NCBI GenBank assembly: GCA_900762005.1
Contig: CAAFEV010000019.1
Coordinates: 1-9,844 of the forward strand
Origin: an uncultured Oscillospiraceae bacterium
GTDB taxonomy: Bacteria > Bacillota > Clostridia > Oscillospirales > Oscillospiraceae
Length of the DNA: 9,844 nucleotides
Reading direction: 5' to 3'
This document shows, in pieces, positions 1-5,963 of this stretch. Position numbers and translations under genes: made by a program. Under the pieces are notes generated by a model. It worked only from the letters and a program-made list of their open reading frames with translations, was not told the DNA's origin and did not search any database. Every line of letters begins with the position of its first letter. The first letter of the stretch is position 1.

Positions 1-288
1 CGTGAGAATAAAATAATCCGTAATCAACACCGCTCCGATGACGAGCATAATCGACCATTGTATGGTTGCTTGTTTGAAATTGGAGCGAAAGGCTGCAAAA
101 AACTGACTGGCAACCGTACCGGAGTCGCCGTCTGCACGGCGCAGCGTGACCGTGTACATCGCCGTGGCGGAAGCTCCGATTGTGATAATCGGTAGACTGC
201 ACAGTAAAAAAAGGAAGTTCAGCAAAATCAATTCGCCAATAAAAGTTACTGCGCGACTCAAGGGACCATCGGGATCAAAGAATTTCAA
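1..288 (-). CDS. YesL-like DUF624 membrane protein, N-terminal part (C-terminus beyond left edge)
   Basis: The 96 visible codons stay open to the window edge. They begin MKFFDPDGPLSRA and then give a hydrophobic segment (about residues 14-40, containing LLNFLFLLCSLPIITIGAS), a short basic stretch (TLRRADGDSG), an amphipathic FFAAFRSNFKQAT segment and the start of a second membrane helix (about residues 80-96). This order matches the DUF624/YesL family, small membrane proteins of Firmicutes usually encoded beside oligosaccharide ABC-transporter genes; their biochemical role is not established. The start is TTG at 288, chosen because AAGGAG lies 6 nt upstream and the reading matches the usual family N-terminus. 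It begins 12 nt after the kinase stop codon, so it is the fourth gene of the leftward operon. Sugar transporter genes probably follow to the left, but this is inference. Family assignment is confident; function is not. Confidence 0.85.
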   Translation of the reverse strand, partial: MKFFDPDGPLSRAVTFIGELILLNFLFLLCSLPIITIGASATAMYTVTLRRADGDSGTVASQFFAAFRSNFKQATIQWSIMLVIGAVLITDYFILT

Positions 289-294
289 GGCTTG

Positions 295-300
295 CTCCTT
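295..300 (-). promoter_or_regulatory. Ribosome binding site fixing a TTG start
   Basis: The minus strand reads AAGGAG here, 6 nt before TTG at 288. The site abuts the TGA stop of the kinase gene, so translation of the DUF624 gene can be re-initiated or coupled. Confidence 0.75.
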
Positions 301-1605
301 TCAAATGTTGCAGCTTTCTGCAAACAGTGCCGCGCCGTAGGCGGCTTCCTCCTCGTTTTGAGAAAGTGTAAGCATTTGTGCAAAAGTTTTTTCAAACAGA
401 CAGCACAGTGTTGGATTTTTTCGCAAACCGTTGCCGGAGCCATAGAGCTTGCCGCTTTTCCCACCTGCGCGTCGGTAGCACTCATACAGGCCGAACAATT
501 CATCGGTCATGCCGTGCAGTAGCGCATAAAGCAGAGAAAGCGGTTCAAAGTTCTCTGTGCCTATGCCGAGGATACTGCCGCGCAGTGCCGGGTTTTCACG
601 TGTGCCTTGAAATAGCGGAAGAAAGGTGAGCACCTCATTCGGTTCAGCATTATTTTGTAATGCACGCGCCATTGCGTCATAACAGACATCTTGCACCGTG
701 CCGGTAACTAACTCAGCTGTTTTTCGGAAGAATTGCTCTATCAGCGCGTACGCTCTGCCACCGCACAAGCTGGAGCCGACAAGCAGACAGCCGCCGGTCG
801 GAAAAGGTCGCGTTTCCAAGCCCGCGCAGCGGGTAAGGCGTTCGGCGTGTACGGAGAATTGACTGCCGGTGCCGATGTTGACGAGCATTGCACCATTCTC
901 ACCGTCTGTCGCGCCCAGAAAGCTTGCTTGATTGTCGCCGATTGCAACAAATACAGGAATGCCAAGGGTGCCGCTGCCAAGGCAGGGCTGTTTGGCAATT
1001 TCCGGCAGAAGTACGGGGTCAATACCTGCTTTTTGCACAGCGGTCAGATCAAAACAGTTGTTTTCCAAGTCAAAAAAGCCGAAGCTTGCGGCATCGCTTG
1101 CGTCAATGCACGGCTGTGTTCTGCCGCTGAGCAGCATGGCAAGATAATCATGAATGGTGCAGAAGGAAGCTGCGCTTTTTGGGACAAGCCCGTTTTCCAG
1201 ATTATAAAAGTGCGTGACCATGCCATATCCGCTTGCCAAGGAATAATCGGTGAGAGCGGACAGATGAGCGGCATAACTGTGTGTCTCATCAAAGGGTAAA
1301 TCGCCGCGTCCGTCTTGCCATGTATAAAGCGGACTGACGGCATTACCGGCAGCGTCGAGATAAACGATGCCGTGTTGCTGTCCGGTGACGCCAATGCGCG
1401 CAACCGCAGGGTAGGCAGAGAGCAACTCATACACAGCGCGGGAAGCAATTTCCTTAATTTTCTGTGCATCCTGCGCACGTTCCCATGTGGGACAATTTGA
1501 CAGAAAACTTTCGTTTTTCAGCGTTTTTGAGGCAAGCACACGTTTGCCGTCTGTAACGACGGCACTAACGGTGGTGGTGCCGATGTCCAGGCCGAGTATC
1601 AGCAT
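301..1605 (-). CDS. FGGY-family carbohydrate kinase (sedoheptulokinase/xylulokinase-like)
   Basis: The 434-residue protein should transfer the ATP gamma-phosphate to a sugar, ketose or polyol in the cytoplasm. It carries the full FGGY set in order: phosphate-1 loop LDIGTTTVSA (residues 6-15), VTGQQHGI (73-80), the sugar-contact segment YTWQDGRG (94-101), candidate catalytic Asp224 in IGDNQASFLG, phosphate-2 loop NIGTGSQ (243-249), adenosine motif GSGNGLRKNP (389-398) and C-terminal EEEAAYGAALFA (418-429). The WQDGR segment resembles sedoheptulokinases more than typical xylulokinases, but specificity cannot be read from sequence. It is somewhat shorter than the ~480-500 residues common in the family, with no motif missing. 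The ATG lies inside the end of the upstream glycyl radical enzyme gene (7-nt overlap), and no good ribosome site precedes it, which suggests translational coupling. Its operon position suggests it makes or consumes a phosphorylated intermediate of the radical reaction. Confidence 0.9.
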   Translation of the reverse strand: MLILGLDIGTTTVSAVVTDGKRVLASKTLKNESFLSNCPTWERAQDAQKIKEIASRAVYELLSAYPAVARIGVTGQQHGIVYLDAAGNAVSPLYTWQDGRGDLPFDETHSYAAHLSALTDYSLASGYGMVTHFYNLENGLVPKSAASFCTIHDYLAMLLSGRTQPCIDASDAASFGFFDLENNCFDLTAVQKAGIDPVLLPEIAKQPCLGSGTLGIPVFVAIGDNQASFLGATDGENGAMLVNIGTGSQFSVHAERLTRCAGLETRPFPTGGCLLVGSSLCGGRAYALIEQFFRKTAELVTGTVQDVCYDAMARALQNNAEPNEVLTFLPLFQGTRENPALRGSILGIGTENFEPLSLLYALLHGMTDELFGLYECYRRAGGKSGKLYGSGNGLRKNPTLCCLFEKTFAQMLTLSQNEEEAAYGAALFAESCNI

Positions 1606-3977
1606 AAGCAGGTAGAGCCGGGATCCAGACGAGTGATTATATCCTGCTGAATGGCCGGAGAGAGATCAAGAAAGTTAACAAAAGTGCCGTGAATTCGCAT
1701 AATGTAAACGCCGTTTGGTGCGTATTTTTTCGGTTCGGCAAGGACTTTTCGCAAGGTTTCTGCGGTGGTGACATTAACATAGAGATAAAACGGGGCGCGA
1801 GCGGTATTTTCTGAATTGAAAAAAAGTGGTGCTAAAATTCTATGGGAGAATTGTTCGCCGCGTTCCTCGTAGGTTTCAGCGGTAAAAAATTTCGGATCGA
1901 TTCCGTAATGCGAGGCGCAGCCGCCTTCCATTTGCTCGTAGGGCAGACGCATCGCCGAAAGTGTGCGGAAACCTAACCCGGAATCTGCCGTGCCAAACAG
2001 CGGATCGATGCCGTAGCCGAGCATTTCGCGGCTTCCGCGCCCGTCAGGCGTTGCGCCGACCCAATAACCGTAAAGCAAATGTGTGGAAGGAGAGCTCCAG
2101 TCGGGGCGGAAGGAATTGCCGAGGTAATTCTTCTGCGCACGCACAATTTCCGAAACGCGCTTGACGACTTCTGCCGCTTCGGCGTCTGCTTCAAAAATAT
2201 TATTGCCATATTTCGGGCAGACTTTTAGGTACATTTGAAGGCATTTATGCCCTTCAAAATTGGAGGCACAGGCATCAATCAGGGCTTGCGCGTCCTGCGG
2301 GCGGTCACGTAACAGGCAGTCAACGGCGAGGAAGGAGTCGGCAATTACAGACAAGCCGTGGATTAAGCAGCCGCTGCCGTTATAGCGCGTGCCCTGCTGC
2401 TCGGTGTCGCGCATATCAATGCCGGTTTCCAGACCGCCCATAAAGCAACTGAGGAAGGGAACGGGCATAAGGGACAGTGCCTTCGACGCGCCGTTGGCGG
2501 CGTCGCGCATTTTCTCCGCATAATATGCCGTGTTTTCATAAAAACGCTCGCGCAGATGGGTCAGCAGCTCCTTCGGCTCAACGGACTCCTGTTTGCCGAT
2601 GGGATTGCCGGTAACGGTGGAGATTCCGCCCGAAAGTGTCAGCTCTAAAATTTTACCTAAATTCAACCAACTGTTAGTGGTGTTACCGTTGTCCTTGCCC
2701 ATAATCAGGGGCTCCTGACAGCCAGCAACGGAATAATCGGGCAAATCCTCGGTCGCGACACCGTGTTCCTTCAGCGTCCGGAACAGGCTGTCATCGTTGA
2801 AGAGGGAGGGCGTCAGGCAGCCGGGTGTGAAGAAGAAGCGGCCGAGGGCACGGTGCAGCTCCTTCGGCGTGTTCTGATGCAGCTTCACCGAGAGAATCGG
2901 CTGCGGCAAATTCATATCGTAATACGCATCCAAAATCGCGTAGCTCATCGGGTTCGTCAAATCGGCACCGTCCAAATCACGGCCGCTGATTAGGACGTTT
3001 TGCGAGATTGCCCAAGAGCGTTCACCGACGTTAAAGAACACAAGAAAATGCTTGAACAGAGCGGCTGCCTGCTCGCGTGTGGCACTGTCCATGGCGCGGT
3101 AGGGCTCAAAAATACGGTCGGCATTGCCGACGGAGAAAGCAAAGGGGTTGGGTGCCTGCTCCAGACACATGACCTGCCAGAGCAGTACATACGACTGCAT
3201 TGCTTCCAAAAGGGAGCGGGCAGGCAGTTCGGGCACATGACGCAGGGTCGCCTGCATCAGCTCCAGCTCCTTCTGACGCTCCGCTGAGGCGGTTTTTGCC
3301 TGCTGCGCGGCAAGGTCGGCATAACGGTGCGCCAGAGTGACGGCGCAGCGGAGGGTGCGGCGCATGGCAAGCAGATTCTTTCGCTGCTTTTCTGTTAAGC
3401 GATCCTCCGCAAGCTTCTTGTCCGTTGTGGCAATCAGCGCGGCAACACCGTGCCTTAGCGCGGGACGGAAGTCGGGAATGACATGGCCTGTGACCTGCTC
3501 AATGAAGAAAACAACCTCATCGGTGTATTCGCTGTTGCCTGCGTAAACCTCGGAAAGTGCCTTGACGCAGTTGCTCTTTGCCGCCCGCTCCCGCATGGCG
3601 GCAATTCGCTCGACGGGGATTTCCTCGGTGGGCGTGGCGTAATCGTAGACCTCAAGCGGGTCGCAATAGCCGCGGAAGGTCTCAACTTGAAATGCCGGGT
3701 TAATCAGGGCATAGCTCGCGGCAAAGGCATCGCGCTGGGTGCCTGCAAGCAGAGCGTGCTCACTCAGAGAGAGCGGAAGCTGCTCGATGATTGCTTCAAG
3801 CTGCTGCGCGGCAAGCAGCTCGGGAAATTGCTCGGTTGCCGCCGAAGCGACCTTGTCGGCAATTTCTCTTGCGAGGAACCAGCCGTTGAGAACCTTGTGG
3901 GAGGCACGCTCCTCGGCAAAAAGCTGTTTTGCCTTATCGGTGACGCGCTGTGCGCTTAGAATATCATATAGCTCCAT
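1599..3977 (-). CDS. Glycyl radical enzyme of the pyruvate formate-lyase-like superfamily, substrate unknown
   Basis: The 792-residue protein is a complete glycyl radical enzyme. The N-terminal PFL-like domain includes GHVIPDF (from about residue 164) and the motif run TNPMSYAILDAYYDMNLPQP before the active-site loop. The thiyl site is SVAGCQEPL, with Cys420 as radical-relay cysteine and Glu422 as likely acid/base, the G-C-x-E-P pattern of dehydratase/lyase members. True pyruvate formate-lyase has adjacent cysteines instead. GATPDGRG (641-648) is also typical. The glycyl loop is MRIHGTFVNFLDLSP, with Gly764 as the radical site 28 residues from the C-terminus; Ile replaces the usual Val of R-V-x-G. 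The ATG at 3977 is chosen over an in-frame TTG at 3986 because AAAGGA lies 9 nt from the ATG and touches the TTG. The activase gene lies 18 nt upstream and the kinase overlaps downstream. Reaction likely on a sugar or sugar phosphate (inference). Confidence 0.93.
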   Translation of the reverse strand: MELYDILSAQRVTDKAKQLFAEERASHKVLNGWFLAREIADKVASAATEQFPELLAAQQLEAIIEQLPLSLSEHALLAGTQRDAFAASYALINPAFQVETFRGYCDPLEVYDYATPTEEIPVERIAAMRERAAKSNCVKALSEVYAGNSEYTDEVVFFIEQVTGHVIPDFRPALRHGVAALIATTDKKLAEDRLTEKQRKNLLAMRRTLRCAVTLAHRYADLAAQQAKTASAERQKELELMQATLRHVPELPARSLLEAMQSYVLLWQVMCLEQAPNPFAFSVGNADRIFEPYRAMDSATREQAAALFKHFLVFFNVGERSWAISQNVLISGRDLDGADLTNPMSYAILDAYYDMNLPQPILSVKLHQNTPKELHRALGRFFFTPGCLTPSLFNDDSLFRTLKEHGVATEDLPDYSVAGCQEPLIMGKDNGNTTNSWLNLGKILELTLSGGISTVTGNPIGKQESVEPKELLTHLRERFYENTAYYAEKMRDAANGASKALSLMPVPFLSCFMGGLETGIDMRDTEQQGTRYNGSGCLIHGLSVIADSFLAVDCLLRDRPQDAQALIDACASNFEGHKCLQMYLKVCPKYGNNIFEADAEAAEVVKRVSEIVRAQKNYLGNSFRPDWSSPSTHLLYGYWVGATPDGRGSREMLGYGIDPLFGTADSGLGFRTLSAMRLPYEQMEGGCASHYGIDPKFFTAETYEERGEQFSHRILAPLFFNSENTARAPFYLYVNVTTAETLRKVLAEPKKYAPNGVYIMRIHGTFVNFLDLSPAIQQDIITRLDPGSTCLC

Positions 3978-3986
3978 TGAAATCAA

Positions 3987-3992
3987 TCCTTT
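3987..3992 (-). promoter_or_regulatory. Ribosome binding site deciding the glycyl radical enzyme start
   Basis: The minus strand reads AAAGGA directly against TTG 3986 (spacing 0) and 9 nt before ATG 3977. The geometry favours the ATG and removes three residues from the longest possible protein. Confidence 0.7.
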
Positions 3993-3995
3993 CGC

Positions 3996-4724
3996 TTATG
4001 TATGAATTAGAGTCAGACCTGCTGCTTTCAGGACTTCGGTAAAAATTTGCAGCGTTTGTGCGCTGATTTTTGCTTCTTCGCCCATGGTATAGGGGATGCC
4101 CAGCCCGGCATATTTACTCTTGCCGTACTCATGATAGGGCAGCAGCTCCACCGTTGCCCTGCCGCCGACCGACAGCGATTGAAACAGCGCGGCAAAGCCG
4201 CGGGCATCCGCAAGCGAAGCGTTAAAGCCGCCGATGAGCGGAATGCGCAGCGCAAGCGTCGGCCCGTCGCGGAGTGCCGCACGCAGAGTATCATGCGTCA
4301 GTTCGCAGGAGAGTCCGGTGATTTTTCGGTGCTTGTTCGGGTCATAATGCTTGATGTCCAGAATCAGGTAATCCAGAACGGGGAACAGCTCCGCAATGCG
4401 CCGAGAGGCTCCGTTGGTTTCGATGCAGGTGTGAATGCCGTCGCTGTGCAGACGGGTCAGCAGCACTTTGACTGCCTCAAATTGCAGGGTTGCCTCGCCG
4501 CCGGTCAGGGTAACGCCGCCGCCGTCAAAGAACATCATTTTGCTACGCAGTGTCTTTTGCACAAGCTCGTCCACCGTGCGCACATAGCCGCCGTCCGCGC
4601 TGAGTCCCTCCGGATTCGCACACCACGGACAATGCAGATTGCAGCCCTGTAAATGATAGACCAGACGATTGCCCGGCCCGTCCTGCGAAAAGTTAAAGCC
4701 TTCTTGAAATAAACGTAGTTCCAC
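3996..4724 (-). CDS. Glycyl-radical enzyme activating protein (radical SAM), minimal form without ferredoxin domain
   Basis: This 242-residue radical SAM protein should use a [4Fe-4S] cluster and S-adenosylmethionine to place the glycyl radical on the enzyme encoded immediately downstream. Visible motifs: QDGPGNRLVYHLQGC leading into the cluster motif C28-x3-C32-x2-C35; GGGVTLTGGEAT (68-79) for SAM binding, with GGEAT where GGEPL is usual; YLILDIKHYDPNKHRKITG (119-137); and the C-terminal LLPYHEYGKSKYAGLG. Only five cysteines are present, and none form the 4Fe-4S ferredoxin-like insert that most non-PFL activases carry after CxxxCxxC. In length and layout it is like pyruvate formate-lyase activase. 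Two GTG starts compete, 4733 and 4724; 4724 is preferred because the predicted transcript start (~4738) leaves only the AAGAGG at 4733-4738 as ribosome site. It is the first gene of the leftward operon. Confidence 0.92.
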   Translation of the reverse strand: MELRLFQEGFNFSQDGPGNRLVYHLQGCNLHCPWCANPEGLSADGGYVRTVDELVQKTLRSKMMFFDGGGVTLTGGEATLQFEAVKVLLTRLHSDGIHTCIETNGASRRIAELFPVLDYLILDIKHYDPNKHRKITGLSCELTHDTLRAALRDGPTLALRIPLIGGFNASLADARGFAALFQSLSVGGRATVELLPYHEYGKSKYAGLGIPYTMGEEAKISAQTLQIFTEVLKAAGLTLIHT

Positions 4725-4732
4725 TGCCGACA

Positions 4733-4738
4733 CCTCTT
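4733..4738 (-). promoter_or_regulatory. Ribosome binding site favouring the GTG 4724 start
   Basis: The minus strand reads AAGAGG, 8 nt before GTG 4724. A second purine run, GAGG at 4741-4744, could serve GTG 4733 with 7-nt spacing. That run lies between the -10 box and the expected transcription start, so it would probably not be in the mRNA. Confidence 0.55.
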
Positions 4739-4744
4739 TTCCTC

Positions 4745-4772
4745 ATTATAGCAGAAAAAAATAAATTGTCAA
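4745..4772 (-). promoter_or_regulatory. Promoter of the glycyl radical enzyme operon
   Basis: On the minus strand a perfect TTGACA (-35, 4767-4772) is followed after 16 bp by a perfect TATAAT (-10, 4745-4750). A TG one base upstream of the -10 box adds an extended -10. The predicted transcription start is near 4738, giving a very short leader. A promoter this close to consensus would be strongly active unless repressed, which fits the operator overlapping its -35 box. Confidence 0.85.
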
Positions 4773-4784
4773 TCGGATTGACAA
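4766..4784. promoter_or_regulatory. Perfect 19-bp palindrome, putative shared operator of the divergent operons
   Basis: The sequence TTGTCAATCGGATTGACAA is a perfect inverted repeat of 9 + 1 + 9 bases centred on G4775. Each arm contains the -35 box of one of the two divergent promoters. Back-to-back TTGACA boxes explain six pairs per arm. The three extra pairs (outer T/A and inner TC/GA) are not required for promoter function and suggest a dimeric repressor site. Binding here would block both promoters at once. The ROK regulator encoded nearby is a candidate but unproven. Confidence 0.65.
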
Positions 4785-4805
4785 CTGAAATTTTTCGTAT
4801 ATGAT
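4778..4805 (+). promoter_or_regulatory. Promoter of the mannose-6-phosphate isomerase gene
   Basis: TTGACA at 4778-4783 is followed after 16 bp by TATGAT at 4800-4805 (five of six consensus bases). The predicted start is near 4812, giving a leader of about 29 nt that includes the AAGGGG ribosome site at 4827-4832. Confidence 0.8.
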
Positions 4806-4840
4806 ATAGACAATAATTTTAATTGCAAGGGGAATATTCA

Positions 4841-5899
4841 ATGATGAAAAATACTTCAGAGTGGGAGCGGCCAGTCTTTTTCCGCCGCAACCGCGTATTT
4901 CGCGTTTATCGGGGCGGCAAGCTGTTTTCCGATTTTCTCGGCGACAAGCCCGAGGACGGCAATGAGCCGGAGGAGTGGATTTGCTCAAGCGTGCGCGCCA
5001 TCAATCCGGGGCATACCGACCCGTATGAGGGAATATCACTGCGCATGGAGGACGGAAAGCCGCTGAACGAGCTGTTGCAGGAGCACCCGGGGGAGCTTCT
5101 GGGGGAGCGGAAGGATTTGGGCGTGCTGGTGAAGTTTTTGGACAGTGCGATTCGTCTGCCAATGCAGGTGCATCCGACACGCGCATTTTCCAAAGAGAAT
5201 TTCGGCAGCCCCTACGGCAAGGCAGAGGCGTGGCTGATTCTGGCGACGCGCCCGGATGCCTGCATTTATTTCGGCTTTCACACAGAGGTAACGAAGGCGG
5301 AATTTACCGCTGCGGTGGACGAAAGCGAACGCGACCCGGACACCATGACGCGGCTGGTAAACCGTATTCCGGTGAAAACCGGCGACGTCTTTTTCGTCTC
5401 GGCGGGGATGATTCACGCCATCGGCGCGGGCTGCATGATTTTAGAGGTACAGGAGCCGACAGATTTCACGATTCAGCCGGAGCACTGGTGCGGCGAGTAC
5501 CATCTCAATGCGCGGGAGATGTATCTCGGTCTGGAGCCGCAGATTGCGTTGGATTGCTTCGACTTTACACGCTTCGGCGAGCAGGCGGCGCAGCAGGGCA
5601 GAAAGCAGCCGCGTGTTTTGCACGACGACGGCGTGGTGCGCTCGGAGAGCCTGATTGACGAAAATGATACACCTTGCTTTTCAATGCAGCGGCATACCCT
5701 GCACGGCGGAGCACTGCGTATGCAGACCCCCGCCTCGGTCTGGATTTGCGTCGGCGGCAACGGAGAGCTGTGCGGCGAGGACTACCGCCGCGCAATCAAA
5801 ACGGGCGATTATTTTCTCCTACCGGCGGCAGCCGCAGGAAAAATCATCGTGAAAGCTGAAAAAGAACTGCAAATTATTTGCTGCGCAGGTGGAAAATAA
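4841..5899 (+). CDS. manA: Class I mannose-6-phosphate isomerase-like protein
   Basis: The 352-residue cupin protein belongs to the type I phosphomannose isomerases, zinc enzymes that interconvert an aldose 6-phosphate and its ketose 6-phosphate (mannose-6-P and fructose-6-P in the reference reaction). Metal ligands are visible as Gln109 and His111 in MQVHPTRAF, Glu129 in GKAEAWLIL and His192 in GMIHAIGAG. Their spacing is like the short Bacillus-type enzymes, not the longer E. coli form. After the last ligand the sequence reads LEVQEPTDFTIQPEHW, where many relatives have SD-x-T-Y-R, so the usual substrate-contact arginine is not obvious. ATG 4841 is chosen because AAGGGG ends 8 nt upstream; an in-frame TTG at 4823 lies before that site. 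It is the first gene rightward from the divergent promoter. Given its neighbours it may act on a sugar phosphate other than mannose-6-P (inference). Confidence 0.88.
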   Translation: MMKNTSEWERPVFFRRNRVFRVYRGGKLFSDFLGDKPEDGNEPEEWICSSVRAINPGHTDPYEGISLRMEDGKPLNELLQEHPGELLGERKDLGVLVKFLDSAIRLPMQVHPTRAFSKENFGSPYGKAEAWLILATRPDACIYFGFHTEVTKAEFTAAVDESERDPDTMTRLVNRIPVKTGDVFFVSAGMIHAIGAGCMILEVQEPTDFTIQPEHWCGEYHLNAREMYLGLEPQIALDCFDFTRFGEQAAQQGRKQPRVLHDDGVVRSESLIDENDTPCFSMQRHTLHGGALRMQTPASVWICVGGNGELCGEDYRRAIKTGDYFLLPAAAAGKIIVKAEKELQIICCAGGK

Positions 5900-5911
5900 A
5901 GGAAAAAAATA

Positions 5912-5935
5912 GTATAATGTTGATATTCATTATAC
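5912..5935 (+). promoter_or_regulatory. Inverted repeat over the -10 box of the ROK regulator gene, putative autoregulatory operator
   Basis: Arms GTATAATG (5912-5919) and CATTATAC (5928-5935) are perfect inverted repeats around an 8-nt centre. The left arm contains TATAAT (5913-5918), the probable -10 box; no convincing -35 box is seen 16-18 bp upstream. The repeat is AT-rich and has no following T-run, so it is unlikely to be a terminator of the upstream gene. Its position over the -10 box and transcription start is typical of a repressor site. Confidence 0.55.
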
Positions 5936-5963
5936 GAAAGACCGACGCAAAGGAGATGCCATT

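Noticed and set aside
733..1299. Plus-strand open frame of 188 codons within the kinase gene
   Set aside because: It is antisense to a gene with a complete motif set, has no ribosome site or recognisable domain, and its composition mirrors the opposite strand.
301..1605. A firm xylulokinase or sedoheptulokinase name
   Set aside because: FGGY motifs do not fix the substrate, and the neighbours do not match xylose or pentose-phosphate operons.
1599..3977. Calling this gene pyruvate formate-lyase (formate acetyltransferase)
   Set aside because: The Cys-Cys active site is absent and replaced by G-C-Q-E-P; the gene neighbourhood is sugar metabolism.
3978..3986. Longer glycyl radical enzyme start at TTG 3986
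   Set aside because: The ribosome site touches the TTG with no spacing, whereas ATG 3977 has a workable 9-nt spacing.
4047..4652. Plus-strand open frame of 201 codons opposite the activase
   Set aside because: It is antisense to a clear radical SAM gene; the translation is low-complexity and family-free, with no promoter or ribosome site.
4823..4840. Longer PMI start at TTG 4823
   Set aside because: It lies upstream of the AAGGGG site that clearly serves ATG 4841.
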